This document shows positions 1-7,224 of a DNA stretch of 10,238 nucleotides, in pieces. Position numbers and translations under genes: made by a program. The DNA is from Euryarchaeota archaeon UBA220. GTDB taxonomy: Archaea > Thermoplasmatota > Poseidoniia > Poseidoniales > Thalassarchaeaceae. Under the pieces are notes generated by a model. It searched no databases. It worked only from the letters and a program-made list of their open reading frames with translations, and was not told the origin of the DNA. The first letter of the stretch is position 1. Every line of letters starts with the position of its first letter. The stretch lies in contig DAON01000013.1 of the NCBI GenBank assembly GCA_002501885.1, forward strand, positions 1,593 to 11,830. Reading direction: 5' to 3'.

Positions 1-1593
1 ATCCATCTGAGCAAGTTGTAACTTGCCAGATAGCTCGTCGTTTACTGCGTGCCAATATGAGTAAGCCTCAATGACCCAGATTCCAGACTCGCGAGTTCCG
101 TTACCACTTCCCTTGACGCCACCGAATGGAAGATGAGCCTCAGCCCCTGTGGTTGAGTTGTTAATTCCAGTCATTCCGGCCTTGATTCCAGTCTTGTAGC
201 GGTAAGCCTCTAACCTGTCATTAGTGTAAATCGCCGATGAGAGTCCATATGGTGAAGCATTGGCTAGGTGTAGAGCATGGTCGAAGTCACGAGCCTTGAC
301 TATGGTAACGACAGGGCCAAAAATCTCCTCATGGAAGCATTCCATATCTTCAGTTACATCAGAATAGACATGTGGCCACATGTAGACACCCTCGCTGGCA
401 TCTCCATGGAAATTGTCAGGTTTGTTGTTATTCGTTATACGCCCCTCGCCCCAGATCTTCGTTGCTCCGCTGGCCTCGCACATATCGATTCCCTTGAGGA
501 AGTCAACAGCATACTTCTCCGACAGCATTGAGCCATACAGAACTCCATCGTGCCGCATTGAGTCTCCTACTACTGTCGACTTTACCTTCTCCATGAATCG
601 CTCTAAGAATTCGTCGTATATGTCCTCGTGGACAATCAGGTTACCGAGACTCGTACAGCGCTGTCCGGCAGTTCCAAAACCTGCCCAGTATGCTCCCTCG
701 ACTGCGTTTTCCATGTTGGCTGAAGGCATAATGACTAGTGGGTTCTTACCGCCCAACTCGAGTGAGGCACTCACCAGATTTCGACCACAGGTTTCACCAA
801 TCATCTTTCCAACAGAAGTACTGCCAGTAAATGAGATTTTGTCGACCATACCAAGATCGGCTGAATCAACTAGATCCTGTCCAGCTCCGCTACCCTTGCC
901 GTGGATCAGATTTATGACGCCGTCAGGCAGTCCTGCCTCATGCATAACGCGTGCTAGAGCGAATGAAAGCAAAGGAGAGTCCTGCGGAGACTTCCACACG
1001 CATGTATTGCCACACATTATGGCTGGAATCATCTTCCAGAAAGGAACCGCAGAGGGGAAGTTGCAAGCATTGATGATACCACAAACCCCCAAAGGTCTGC
1101 GATAGGTGAAGAGCTCCTTATCGGGCAACTCTGAGTTTACAGTTTGCCCATACAAACGCCGACCTTCTGACTGGAAGAACAAGCAAGTGTCGATAGCTTC
1201 CTGAATCTCACCACCGCATTCTTTCAGTGTCTTTCCTATTTCGCGTGCTTGGAGTCGCACGAGATCATCCTTATGCTCCATTAGCAAGCGCCCCATGTTC
1301 CCTATTACTTGCCCGCGTGTGGGTGCAGGAGTTGCAGACCAACCTGGGAAGGCTGCACGGGCGGCGGCAAGCGCTTCGTGAACATCAGATTTGGTAGATA
1401 GCGGAAATTCACCTAGACAATCTTCCAGCCATGCAGGGTTGGTACTCTCGTATGTCGCACCATCACTGGAAAGAGTCAGATTGCCATTGATAATATTGTA
1501 TCCGCGAACCTTTGGCGATCCATTTGGGTTGTTTGCTTCCATGTATTCGAAGCCGGTCTCTAGAACGTGTGTCATGGTCCGCCGAATGGCCAT
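1..1593 (-). CDS. NAD(P)-dependent aldehyde dehydrogenase, ALDH7 / ketoglutarate-semialdehyde dehydrogenase-like (3' end cut by window edge)
   Basis: Oxidises an aldehyde to the acid with NAD(P)+ in the cytoplasm; the substrate cannot be read from sequence. Reading from the ATG whose complement is at 1591-1593 gives 531 residues with no stop. Visible motifs are the transition-state Asn in ACNFPSAVPFWK (N178), the nucleotide-fold turn FTGSTSVG (255-262), the general-base Glu in LELGGKNP (E279) and the catalytic Cys in GTAGQRCTS (C313). The Glu-Cys spacing of 34 is the family's usual value. Near the end, GAEAHLPFGGVKGSGNG and SGKLQLAQMD resemble the C-termini of ALDH7-like, pyrroline-5-carboxylate and ketoglutarate-semialdehyde dehydrogenases, so probably only a few residues are missing. 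A second Met at residue 7 could be the true start; neither start has a clear ribosome site. It is divergent from cdc48 and not part of that operon. The family is certain; the exact subfamily and pathway are inferred and uncertain. Confidence 0.93.
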   Translation of the reverse strand, partial: MAIRRTMTHVLETGFEYMEANNPNGSPKVRGYNIINGNLTLSSDGATYESTNPAWLEDCLGEFPLSTKSDVHEALAAARAAFPGWSATPAPTRGQVIGNMGRLLMEHKDDLVRLQAREIGKTLKECGGEIQEAIDTCLFFQSEGRRLYGQTVNSELPDKELFTYRRPLGVCGIINACNFPSAVPFWKMIPAIMCGNTCVWKSPQDSPLLSFALARVMHEAGLPDGVINLIHGKGSGAGQDLVDSADLGMVDKISFTGSTSVGKMIGETCGRNLVSASLELGGKNPLVIMPSANMENAVEGAYWAGFGTAGQRCTSLGNLIVHEDIYDEFLERFMEKVKSTVVGDSMRHDGVLYGSMLSEKYAVDFLKGIDMCEASGATKIWGEGRITNNNKPDNFHGDASEGVYMWPHVYSDVTEDMECFHEEIFGPVVTIVKARDFDHALHLANASPYGLSSAIYTNDRLEAYRYKTGIKAGMTGINNSTTGAEAHLPFGGVKGSGNGTRESGIWVIEAYSYWHAVNDELSGKLQLAQMD

Positions 1594-1717
1594 CTAGCAA
1601 TGAATCCTACTCATCCGCTCTCATCGTTCTGATAACCGTTTCAACCTCCGGGACATCTCCAGATTGGTAGGTTTAACTAGCCTGAGAGCACAAGGACATC
1701 CGTTAGGGGGCGTAGAA
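1594..1717. promoter_or_regulatory. Divergent spacer between aldehyde dehydrogenase and cdc48
   Basis: These 124 bases must hold both promoters if the two genes are transcribed separately. On the plus strand a weak AT-rich patch, GTTTAACTA at 1671-1679, lies about 40 bases before the cdc48 start and could be a poor TATA element. The purine run AGGGGG at 1705-1710 sits 7 bases before the GTG at 1718 and is the best ribosome-site candidate. On the minus strand no convincing TATA box or ribosome site precedes the dehydrogenase ATG. Archaeal promoters are weakly conserved, so these are only candidates. Confidence 0.3.
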
Positions 1718-3943
1718 GTGTCTGATGAAACGAATGAATCTCTCACATTAAGGGTGGCTAAAGCCATACCAAGTGATGTAGGCCACGGGCGCGCTCGCGT
1801 ACCATTTGACAACGAATTGAATCTAAAGCCAGGCGACATTGTAGAAATCGCTGGTGAGCAGAGAACTGCGGCTATTGTTTGGCGCTGCAGGCCTGAGGAT
1901 GCAAATCTCGGCGTAATCCGCATAGATGGAATAATCCGTAAGAATGCCGGAGTAAGCCTTGGTGATCGAGTCACCATAACCAAGGTGGAGACCCAACCTT
2001 GTCAGAGACTCGTGCTTAGTCCCGTGATGGCTAAGCAGCAGAAGGTCAGATTCGGACCTGGGATTGAGGGATTCGCTCGACGCGGCTTGAACAAGCGCCC
2101 TGTCGTCGCCGGAGATCGCATATTCATCCCGGGGATGACACTCTTCGCAGAAGCACTTCCATTCGCAATAGTCTCCACTAGTCCCAAGGGCATAGTCCAG
2201 GTTCTACCAGATACTGAGATTGTGATTAAGGAGGAGGCTGTAGATGAAGAGGAATCCGGCCAGGTCCAGACAATTTCCTATGAGGACATTGGAGGAATAG
2301 GGGAACAACTTCAGAAAGTCAGAGAGATGATTGAGCTTCCACTCAAACACCCAATTCTATTCAGACGCCTAGGAATTGACCCTCCAAGAGGAGTTCTGCT
2401 ACACGGTCCACCCGGTACAGGAAAGACTCTGATCGCGAAGGCAGTTGCTTCAGAGACCAACGCCCACTTTACCTCCATTAATGGTCCAGAAATTATCTCG
2501 AAGTATTACGGAGAGAGTGAAAAACAACTTAGAGAAATCTTCGACGAGGCTGCAGCTAATACTCCTGCAATCATCTTTATCGACGAGCTCGATAGCATAG
2601 CGCCGAAAAGAGAGGATGTTTCTGGAGAAGTCGAGCGCCGAGTTGTTGCTCAATTACTCACTCTTCTAGATGGAATGCAGGGCCGCGATAATGTGGTTGT
2701 AATTGGAGCCACCAATCGAAGAGACGCAATTGACCCTGCTCTACGCAGACCGGGACGCTTTGACAGAGAGTTAGAGATTGGAGTCCCAGACAAGAACGGC
2801 CGTAAGGAAATCATCGATATCCATACTCGCGGTATGCCGATTAGTGATGATTTCGACATTGACTGGTTGCTGGATAACTCGTATGGCTTCGTCGGTGCCG
2901 ATATATCTGCTCTGGTTAGAGAATCGGCGATGAAGGCACTGCGAAGATACCTGCCAGAAATAGATCTCGATGAGGAACAGATTCCTCCTGAAGTTCTCGA
3001 GAAGATGGAAGTCAGGATGTCTGACTTTAGACAGGCAATCAAGGAAATCGAACCAAGTGCTCTGCGTGAAATTTACCTTGAGGTGCCTGAAGTCTCGTGG
3101 GATCAAGTTGGGGGCCTCGACGAGGTTAAGGAGAGACTCAAGGAAAGTATCGAGTGGCCTCTCACGAAGCCGGATGTTTTCGAACACTTCGGAATCAAAC
3201 CTCCTCGTGGAATTGTACTGTTCGGAGCACCTGGAACCGGTAAGACTCTGATAGCCAAGGCGATTGCCAATGAGGCCAAGGCCAACTTCATCACTATCAA
3301 GGGACCTGAACTCATTTCCAAGTGGGTTGGAGAATCTGAGAAGGCAGTTCGTGAAGTCTTCAAGAAGGCCAAGCAATCGAGTCCTTCGATTGTTTTCCTA
3401 GACGAATTTGAGAGTATCGCAGGCATGCGAAGAGCGACTGATGGTGCTGGCTCTGATGTCATGAATCGAGTCGTTAACCAGTTGCTAAGCAGTATGGATG
3501 GAGTTGAGAGTATGGAGGGCGTGATTGTTGTCGCTGCTACAAACAGACCTGAGATGATTGATCCTGCACTTCTGCGCAGTGGACGATTTGAGAGAGTTCT
3601 GCACATACCGCCACCGGATGCGAAGTCAGTCCATGAGATCCTCAAGATTCACACGGAGAGTATGCCGCTTGGTAAGTTCAAACTCTCTGACCTCGCATCT
3701 CAATTATCGAACTATACTGGAGCGGATATAGAAGCAGTTTGCAGAGAAGCCGCTCTAATTGCGATGAGAGCCAATCGAAAGACTGTGTCGAAGAAGCACT
3801 TTGAGCAGGCAATTGAACGTGTAAGGCCAACAGTCACCGATGAGATGATGCAGTACTATGATCGCATGGAGTCTATGCTAGTCAGCGGCCTGGAGTCGGT
3901 GCGTAGGAGCCCGGATGGTCTTTCGGGTATTGAATCGGTGTGA
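1718..3943 (+). CDS. cdc48: CDC48/VAT-type AAA+ ATPase with two ATPase rings
   Basis: A hexameric cytoplasmic unfoldase/segregase that threads proteins through its pore, often ahead of the proteasome. From the GTG at 1718 it has 741 residues, normal for archaeal CDC48. Domain order is the N-terminal double-psi barrel (about 8-91, beginning LTLRVAKAIPSDVG), the CDC48_2 domain (about 110-172), ATPase D1 (Walker A GPPGTGKT 230-237, Walker B IIFIDELD 285-292, arginine fingers R344 and R347) and ATPase D2 (Walker A GAPGTGKT 503-510, Walker B IVFLDEFE 558-565, arginine fingers R620 and R623). Both rings keep the Lys, Asp-Glu and Arg residues, so both should hydrolyse ATP. The tail ends in GIESV and lacks the HbYX proteasome-docking motif. 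A TTG at 1664 would add 18 residues unlike the family N-terminus; the GTG at 1718 is preferred for its purine-rich AGGGGG 7 bases upstream and its fit to homologues. The PRC-barrel gene follows after 5 bases. Confidence 0.96.
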   Translation: MSDETNESLTLRVAKAIPSDVGHGRARVPFDNELNLKPGDIVEIAGEQRTAAIVWRCRPEDANLGVIRIDGIIRKNAGVSLGDRVTITKVETQPCQRLVLSPVMAKQQKVRFGPGIEGFARRGLNKRPVVAGDRIFIPGMTLFAEALPFAIVSTSPKGIVQVLPDTEIVIKEEAVDEEESGQVQTISYEDIGGIGEQLQKVREMIELPLKHPILFRRLGIDPPRGVLLHGPPGTGKTLIAKAVASETNAHFTSINGPEIISKYYGESEKQLREIFDEAAANTPAIIFIDELDSIAPKREDVSGEVERRVVAQLLTLLDGMQGRDNVVVIGATNRRDAIDPALRRPGRFDRELEIGVPDKNGRKEIIDIHTRGMPISDDFDIDWLLDNSYGFVGADISALVRESAMKALRRYLPEIDLDEEQIPPEVLEKMEVRMSDFRQAIKEIEPSALREIYLEVPEVSWDQVGGLDEVKERLKESIEWPLTKPDVFEHFGIKPPRGIVLFGAPGTGKTLIAKAIANEAKANFITIKGPELISKWVGESEKAVREVFKKAKQSSPSIVFLDEFESIAGMRRATDGAGSDVMNRVVNQLLSSMDGVESMEGVIVVAATNRPEMIDPALLRSGRFERVLHIPPPDAKSVHEILKIHTESMPLGKFKLSDLASQLSNYTGADIEAVCREAALIAMRANRKTVSKKHFEQAIERVRPTVTDEMMQYYDRMESMLVSGLESVRRSPDGLSGIESV

Positions 3944-3948
3944 GAGTT

Positions 3949-4191
3949 ATGCCTACAACATTCGGTCGAGAAATCCTCGGTATGGATGTTCTTGATGAGT
4001 CAGGAGATAAATTGGGTAACCTAGCCGACTTCAGATTGGACTCCGATTCCGGTGGAATCGTATCACTGATGGTCACTATAGAGCCTGACATCGACCCAAC
4101 ACTTCTCCCATGGCCGACTGTTGATGGACTCATTTCAGTACCTGTTGAGGAGGTTTCGGGAGTTGGAACCAGCATCCAATTAGCCCGATGA
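3949..4191 (+). CDS. Small PRC-barrel domain protein
   Basis: An 80-residue protein consisting of essentially one PRC-barrel. The opening strand pair TFGREILGMDVLDESGDKLG, the following FRLDSDSGGIVSLMV and the closing ISVPVEEVSGVG are the usual PRC-barrel hallmarks. There is no signal peptide or membrane helix, so it is probably a cytoplasmic adaptor-like barrel. The ATG at 3949 is preferred because GGTG (3937-3940) lies 8 bases upstream. A GTG at 3940, overlapping the cdc48 stop, would add three residues. Either way it is closely coupled to cdc48 and likely co-transcribed. Stand-alone PRC-barrel proteins of this size in other euryarchaea include the CdpB cell-division proteins that act with SepF and FtsZ; that role here is a hypothesis, since PRC barrels also occur in unrelated RNA-processing and photosynthetic proteins. 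The domain call is fairly sure; the function is unknown. Confidence 0.8.
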   Translation: MPTTFGREILGMDVLDESGDKLGNLADFRLDSDSGGIVSLMVTIEPDIDPTLLPWPTVDGLISVPVEEVSGVGTSIQLAR

Positions 4192-4225
4192 GTCTGATGC
4201 AACCCCAGTTCATGGCCACATAATG

Positions 4226-4235
4226 GTCTTAAGAC
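4226..4235. promoter_or_regulatory. Perfect 10-base palindrome upstream of the DUF4350 gene
   Basis: GTCTTAAGAC is a perfect palindrome in the 90-base spacer between the PRC-barrel and DUF4350 genes. Just upstream, ACATAATG (about 4218-4225) is a weak TATA-like patch, which would put a transcript start near 4245-4250. The palindrome could be a regulator site next to that promoter. It is seen once in the window and may be chance. Confidence 0.25.
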
Positions 4236-4253
4236 GAAGTTTGGGCTCGTTGA

Positions 4254-4270
4254 CCGTTCCTACGGAACGG
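4254..4270 (+). promoter_or_regulatory. Hairpin in the leader of the DUF4350 gene, running into its ribosome binding site
   Basis: CCGTTCC (4254-4260) and GGAACGG (4264-4270) form a perfect 7-base-pair stem with a TAC loop. Outside it TGGG (4242-4245) could pair with CCCA (4276-4279). The ribosome site GGAGG at 4269-4273, 8 bases before the ATG at 4282, shares its first two bases with the stem. In RNA the fold could partly hide the site. In DNA the same dyad could be a regulator site. The base pairing is seen; the role is inferred. Confidence 0.45.
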
Positions 4271-4281
4271 AGGCTCCCAGC

Positions 4282-5943
4282 ATGTCGGAATCCCAGAGTT
4301 TCTCAACTTTCATCAAGAGCCGCCGTGCTAGGCGTGGTGCGCTGGTATTCTCGTTCTGGGCTTTACTTCTGATTCTGGTCTCAACCATCGCCATGACCTA
4401 TGTTGTCCCCGGCCAGACTCACCAGTCAGCATATGGAGACGATTGGAACGATTTGGGTACATTCAGGTCAGATATCAGTTCAATGGGAATCGAAACAACA
4501 GCTTTGGTTTCGAGCCCTCTGTTGTTGAGTGAGATTGATCATCCAGAGGAGGCAGTATTCGTTATCTCTGGTGTAGAGAGGGACACTATCTCTCTGCCAA
4601 GATTCACTGGGGATGAGAATGTCATCGAGTTTTCCGAAGGCGATGGATACACAACATCTGAGATTCTGGCCATTGAGTCCTTTGTTGAGAGAGGAGGAAC
4701 AGTCCTACTAATGGATGACTTCGGATACTCCAGCAACCTTGCAGACCAATTCGGTCTCCAGTATTCTGGTCACAGACTATACGACGAAGGCTCGTACGCA
4801 GCAGAACTAGGAGCCGATTATATCTGGATTAACACTGGTTCCGCATTCAACTTCACTACTAATTCAGGCTCTCTGGCTACCATTCACCCATGCCTGAAGG
4901 ATCTGGATAATGATGGTGTAATCGACATTCTAGACCCCGAACCGCTAGACCCATCTATCTCCGCATTTGTAACTGAGGCAGATGCTGGTTTATGCGCTCA
5001 CAGATACTCAGTAGATGGATGGGACTTCTCAGAGGGATACAATTTGCTGACCAACTCCCCCTCGGCCTTCGAGAAGGCAACTTCTTACAATCCAGTAGAG
5101 AACCGGTACGCTATCGGAAAATCGACCCTAGATTCGTATCTAGACACTAATGACGATGGCAACCTAACCGTCGGTTTCGAGTCCCTAGGAATTGAAGGGG
5201 ACGAGCAGGGCCCATTCGCCGTATATGTCAGACACTGTGAGGATAGACTATGCATCGACGCAAGTGGTGGCAGAGTTCACTTCGTTGCCGATGGCTCTAT
5301 TCTGATTAACTCTCTTTACGATCCTAGTTCTCTTGGTAATTTCGCCGCAGGAGGCGGCTCAACCCAGTCCATCTCAATTCCTGATAATGACAATCGCAAG
5401 TGGGCTCTAGACATAATCGCAGAGGCCTTACTAGTTGACCCGAACTCGACAAAGGCAAGCTCCAACGCGATTGTCATTTTCGATGAGAGTAGACACCAAC
5501 AACCAACTCTCTTCGGTGATACCTACAATCTGCTATACTACCTGCTAATCTATTTCACAAACGACTGGATGGCAATGTTGCTACTCTTCCTTACCCTTTT
5601 CATTGTCCTTGAAGCCGTGTTGATTAGGAAAGAGGACCCTCAGGACTGGCGCCATGTGTTCCGAATTATCTACTATGGATTCGGTGATGCTAGGAGGTAT
5701 GAGTACTATCAGCGACCTGAGAAGATTAGACAAGTTCTACTGTCCCGAATTCGAAATCTGAATACACTATCTAGAGAGGAGTTCGATGCAATGCCAGCGT
5801 CAGAATTACAGCGTATGGTTGAAGATCCAATTTTGATTAATTTCCTGTTCGAGGATAGGAGATACAAACCTGATGAATTGGTAGGGATAATCAAGAGAAT
5901 AAAGGAATGGGGCCGAACCGATTCCGAGGCAGAGGGGGTCTAG
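4282..5943 (+). CDS. Membrane-anchored DUF4350 protein with calcium-loop-like insertions
   Basis: A 553-residue protein of the DUF4350 type, a family found beside DUF58 and MoxR genes; no enzymatic activity is known to me. Residues 20-41 form an N-terminal membrane helix after a basic stretch (KSRRARR), so most of the protein should lie outside the membrane. Residues 130-160, with SFVERGGTVLLMDDFG, show the glutamine-amidotransferase-like fold of the family. Residues 207-224 contain DLDNDGVIDILD, a thrombospondin-type-3-like calcium repeat, and 288-300 contain DTNDDGNLTVGFE, an EF-hand-like loop. IVIFDESRHQQP (397-408) precedes a second hydrophobic segment (about 415-448), followed by a charged cytoplasmic tail of about 105 residues. 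The start is supported by GGAGG 8 bases upstream. The DUF58 gene begins 2 bases after the stop, so the two are surely co-translated. The exact job is unknown; a role in the cell envelope is inferred. Confidence 0.82.
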   Translation: MSESQSFSTFIKSRRARRGALVFSFWALLLILVSTIAMTYVVPGQTHQSAYGDDWNDLGTFRSDISSMGIETTALVSSPLLLSEIDHPEEAVFVISGVERDTISLPRFTGDENVIEFSEGDGYTTSEILAIESFVERGGTVLLMDDFGYSSNLADQFGLQYSGHRLYDEGSYAAELGADYIWINTGSAFNFTTNSGSLATIHPCLKDLDNDGVIDILDPEPLDPSISAFVTEADAGLCAHRYSVDGWDFSEGYNLLTNSPSAFEKATSYNPVENRYAIGKSTLDSYLDTNDDGNLTVGFESLGIEGDEQGPFAVYVRHCEDRLCIDASGGRVHFVADGSILINSLYDPSSLGNFAAGGGSTQSISIPDNDNRKWALDIIAEALLVDPNSTKASSNAIVIFDESRHQQPTLFGDTYNLLYYLLIYFTNDWMAMLLLFLTLFIVLEAVLIRKEDPQDWRHVFRIIYYGFGDARRYEYYQRPEKIRQVLLSRIRNLNTLSREEFDAMPASELQRMVEDPILINFLFEDRRYKPDELVGIIKRIKEWGRTDSEAEGV

Positions 5944-5945
5944 AC

Positions 5946-7214
5946 ATGTGGACTCGTAAAGCATCTCTTATGGTGACTAGTGGAATCAGCCTAATCCTCA
6001 TTGGTATGATGATATCTAACTTCCAATTGATGATTGTCGGCTTGACATTCATCTCTTTCTTAGCAATCAATGGTTGGGTTTCCGGCCATTCTGAGCTTGA
6101 AATCAGTCGAACAATCAACGGCACTCCCACTAATGACATCAATGTGTACAAGGGAGATGATGTAGTAGTTGAGTTGACAATCTCCAATACTTCTTATCGC
6201 AGGACACAGCAACTGGAACTTTTCGACAATGTCCCGCATGAGATGAAGATGCGAAAAGGCATCAATCAGATGAGGATGAACCTCGGCCCAGGTCAGACTG
6301 CTAGATTGAGATACAGGGTCCGCTGCCCATTACGCGGCCACTACACATTAGGTCCTGTTTCAGTTCGATACAGGAATGCATTCAACCTCTTCGTGAATGA
6401 ATCACAGATTGAGAGCAGGACTGATGTAACGGTATTCCCACAAGTCAGAGAGATCGAAGAGGCACTACTGCGTTCAGATGTACCAAAGATGTACACCGGT
6501 GCAACCACGCTCAAGACCCCTGGTCAAGGAATGGAGTTTTACTCGCTGCGCGAGTATCTACCGGGAGACTCTTTCCGATCTATCAATTGGAAAGCATTCG
6601 CCAAGACTGGAGATTTGATGGTTAATGAGAAGACTAGAGATGCAGTTACTGATGTGTTCATCTTCCTAGATACGAGGGATGTATCTCGTATAGGAACTGT
6701 TCTCAAGAACCCTCTAGAGATGGGAACAGTAGCAGCAGCTTCAGTTTCTAACTACTTCATCAGACGTAGAGATTCAGTAGCTTTGGTAACATACGGGGAC
6801 AAGATGGATTTCCTTCCTGCTGAGACTGGTGACAAGCAGAACTACAAGATCCTGAGCCAATTGGCTGCAGTTGAAGCGAAAGGCTCGATGCCTCTGCAAG
6901 CGGTAACCAATGCTATGTCGCCGAGAATGAGCAGAGGCTCACCGGTATTCATCATCAGCAGCCTAGAGGGCGATGGCACCACTCTGCCTGCAATCAGAAA
7001 CCTCGCGGCTAAGGGGCACGCCGTTGTCGTACTATCTCCAAGCAGCATAGATCTTGAGCGTCTAGTTAGTCGCATCCCTAGAATGTCATATGAGGTTCTC
7101 AAATTAGAGAGGCAGAACAGACTCACTGCCCTCTCAGGTTACGGTGCTAAGGTAATCGATTGGATGCCGGATGTGGAACTCTCACAAGCGCTTTTGCAGG
7201 TCAGATCAGTATAG
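5946..7214 (+). CDS. DUF58 domain protein
   Basis: A 422-residue DUF58 protein with two adjacent membrane helices at the N-terminus (about 5-24 and 27-44). A beta-rich middle (about 50-165) resembles the extracellular-type domain usual before DUF58. The family signature is REYLPGDSFRSINWK (202-216), followed by AKTG (219-222). A von Willebrand A-like fold follows, starting VFIFLDTRDVS (237-247), in which the metal-site DxSxS is replaced by DTRDV, so metal binding is doubtful. DUF58 proteins usually work with a MoxR ATPase in complex assembly or envelope functions; the partner here is not obvious. The ATG at 5946 is chosen over an in-frame ATG at 5907 because it has a purine-rich GAGGGGGT (5932-5939) upstream, avoids overlap with the DUF4350 gene and places the helices at the very start. 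The next gene begins 10 bases after its stop. Confidence 0.9.
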   Translation: MWTRKASLMVTSGISLILIGMMISNFQLMIVGLTFISFLAINGWVSGHSELEISRTINGTPTNDINVYKGDDVVVELTISNTSYRRTQQLELFDNVPHEMKMRKGINQMRMNLGPGQTARLRYRVRCPLRGHYTLGPVSVRYRNAFNLFVNESQIESRTDVTVFPQVREIEEALLRSDVPKMYTGATTLKTPGQGMEFYSLREYLPGDSFRSINWKAFAKTGDLMVNEKTRDAVTDVFIFLDTRDVSRIGTVLKNPLEMGTVAAASVSNYFIRRRDSVALVTYGDKMDFLPAETGDKQNYKILSQLAAVEAKGSMPLQAVTNAMSPRMSRGSPVFIISSLEGDGTTLPAIRNLAAKGHAVVVLSPSSIDLERLVSRIPRMSYEVLKLERQNRLTALSGYGAKVIDWMPDVELSQALLQVRSV

Positions 7215-7220
7215 GGGTGA
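7214..7220 (+). promoter_or_regulatory. Strong ribosome binding site that decides the start of the eight-helix protein
   Basis: GGGGTGA, containing the archaeal core GGTGA, ends 4 bases before the ATG at 7225. Its first base is the last base of the DUF58 stop codon. This supports translational coupling and argues against the in-frame ATG at 7171 inside the DUF58 gene. Confidence 0.75.
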
Positions 7221-7224
7221 ATAC

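Noticed and set aside
413..1105. A 230-codon open frame on the plus strand opposite the aldehyde dehydrogenase
   Set aside because: The minus strand holds all dehydrogenase motifs in one frame; the plus frame has no recognisable domain and is a shadow.
1643..1648. A perfect GGAGGT on the minus strand in the divergent spacer
   Set aside because: No start codon follows at a usable distance, and the dehydrogenase ATG is about 50 bases away.
2771..3645. Two long open frames (201 and 180 codons) on the minus strand inside cdc48
   Set aside because: They lie opposite the conserved ATPase domains, show no domain of their own and arise from codon bias.
5907..5945. Upstream ATG for the DUF58 gene
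   Set aside because: It would overlap the DUF4350 gene and put a charged stretch before the first helix; the ATG at 5946 has a better purine-rich site.
7171..7224. Upstream ATG for the eight-helix protein
   Set aside because: It is inside the DUF58 gene, while GGGGTGA 4 bases before the ATG at 7225 clearly marks the start.
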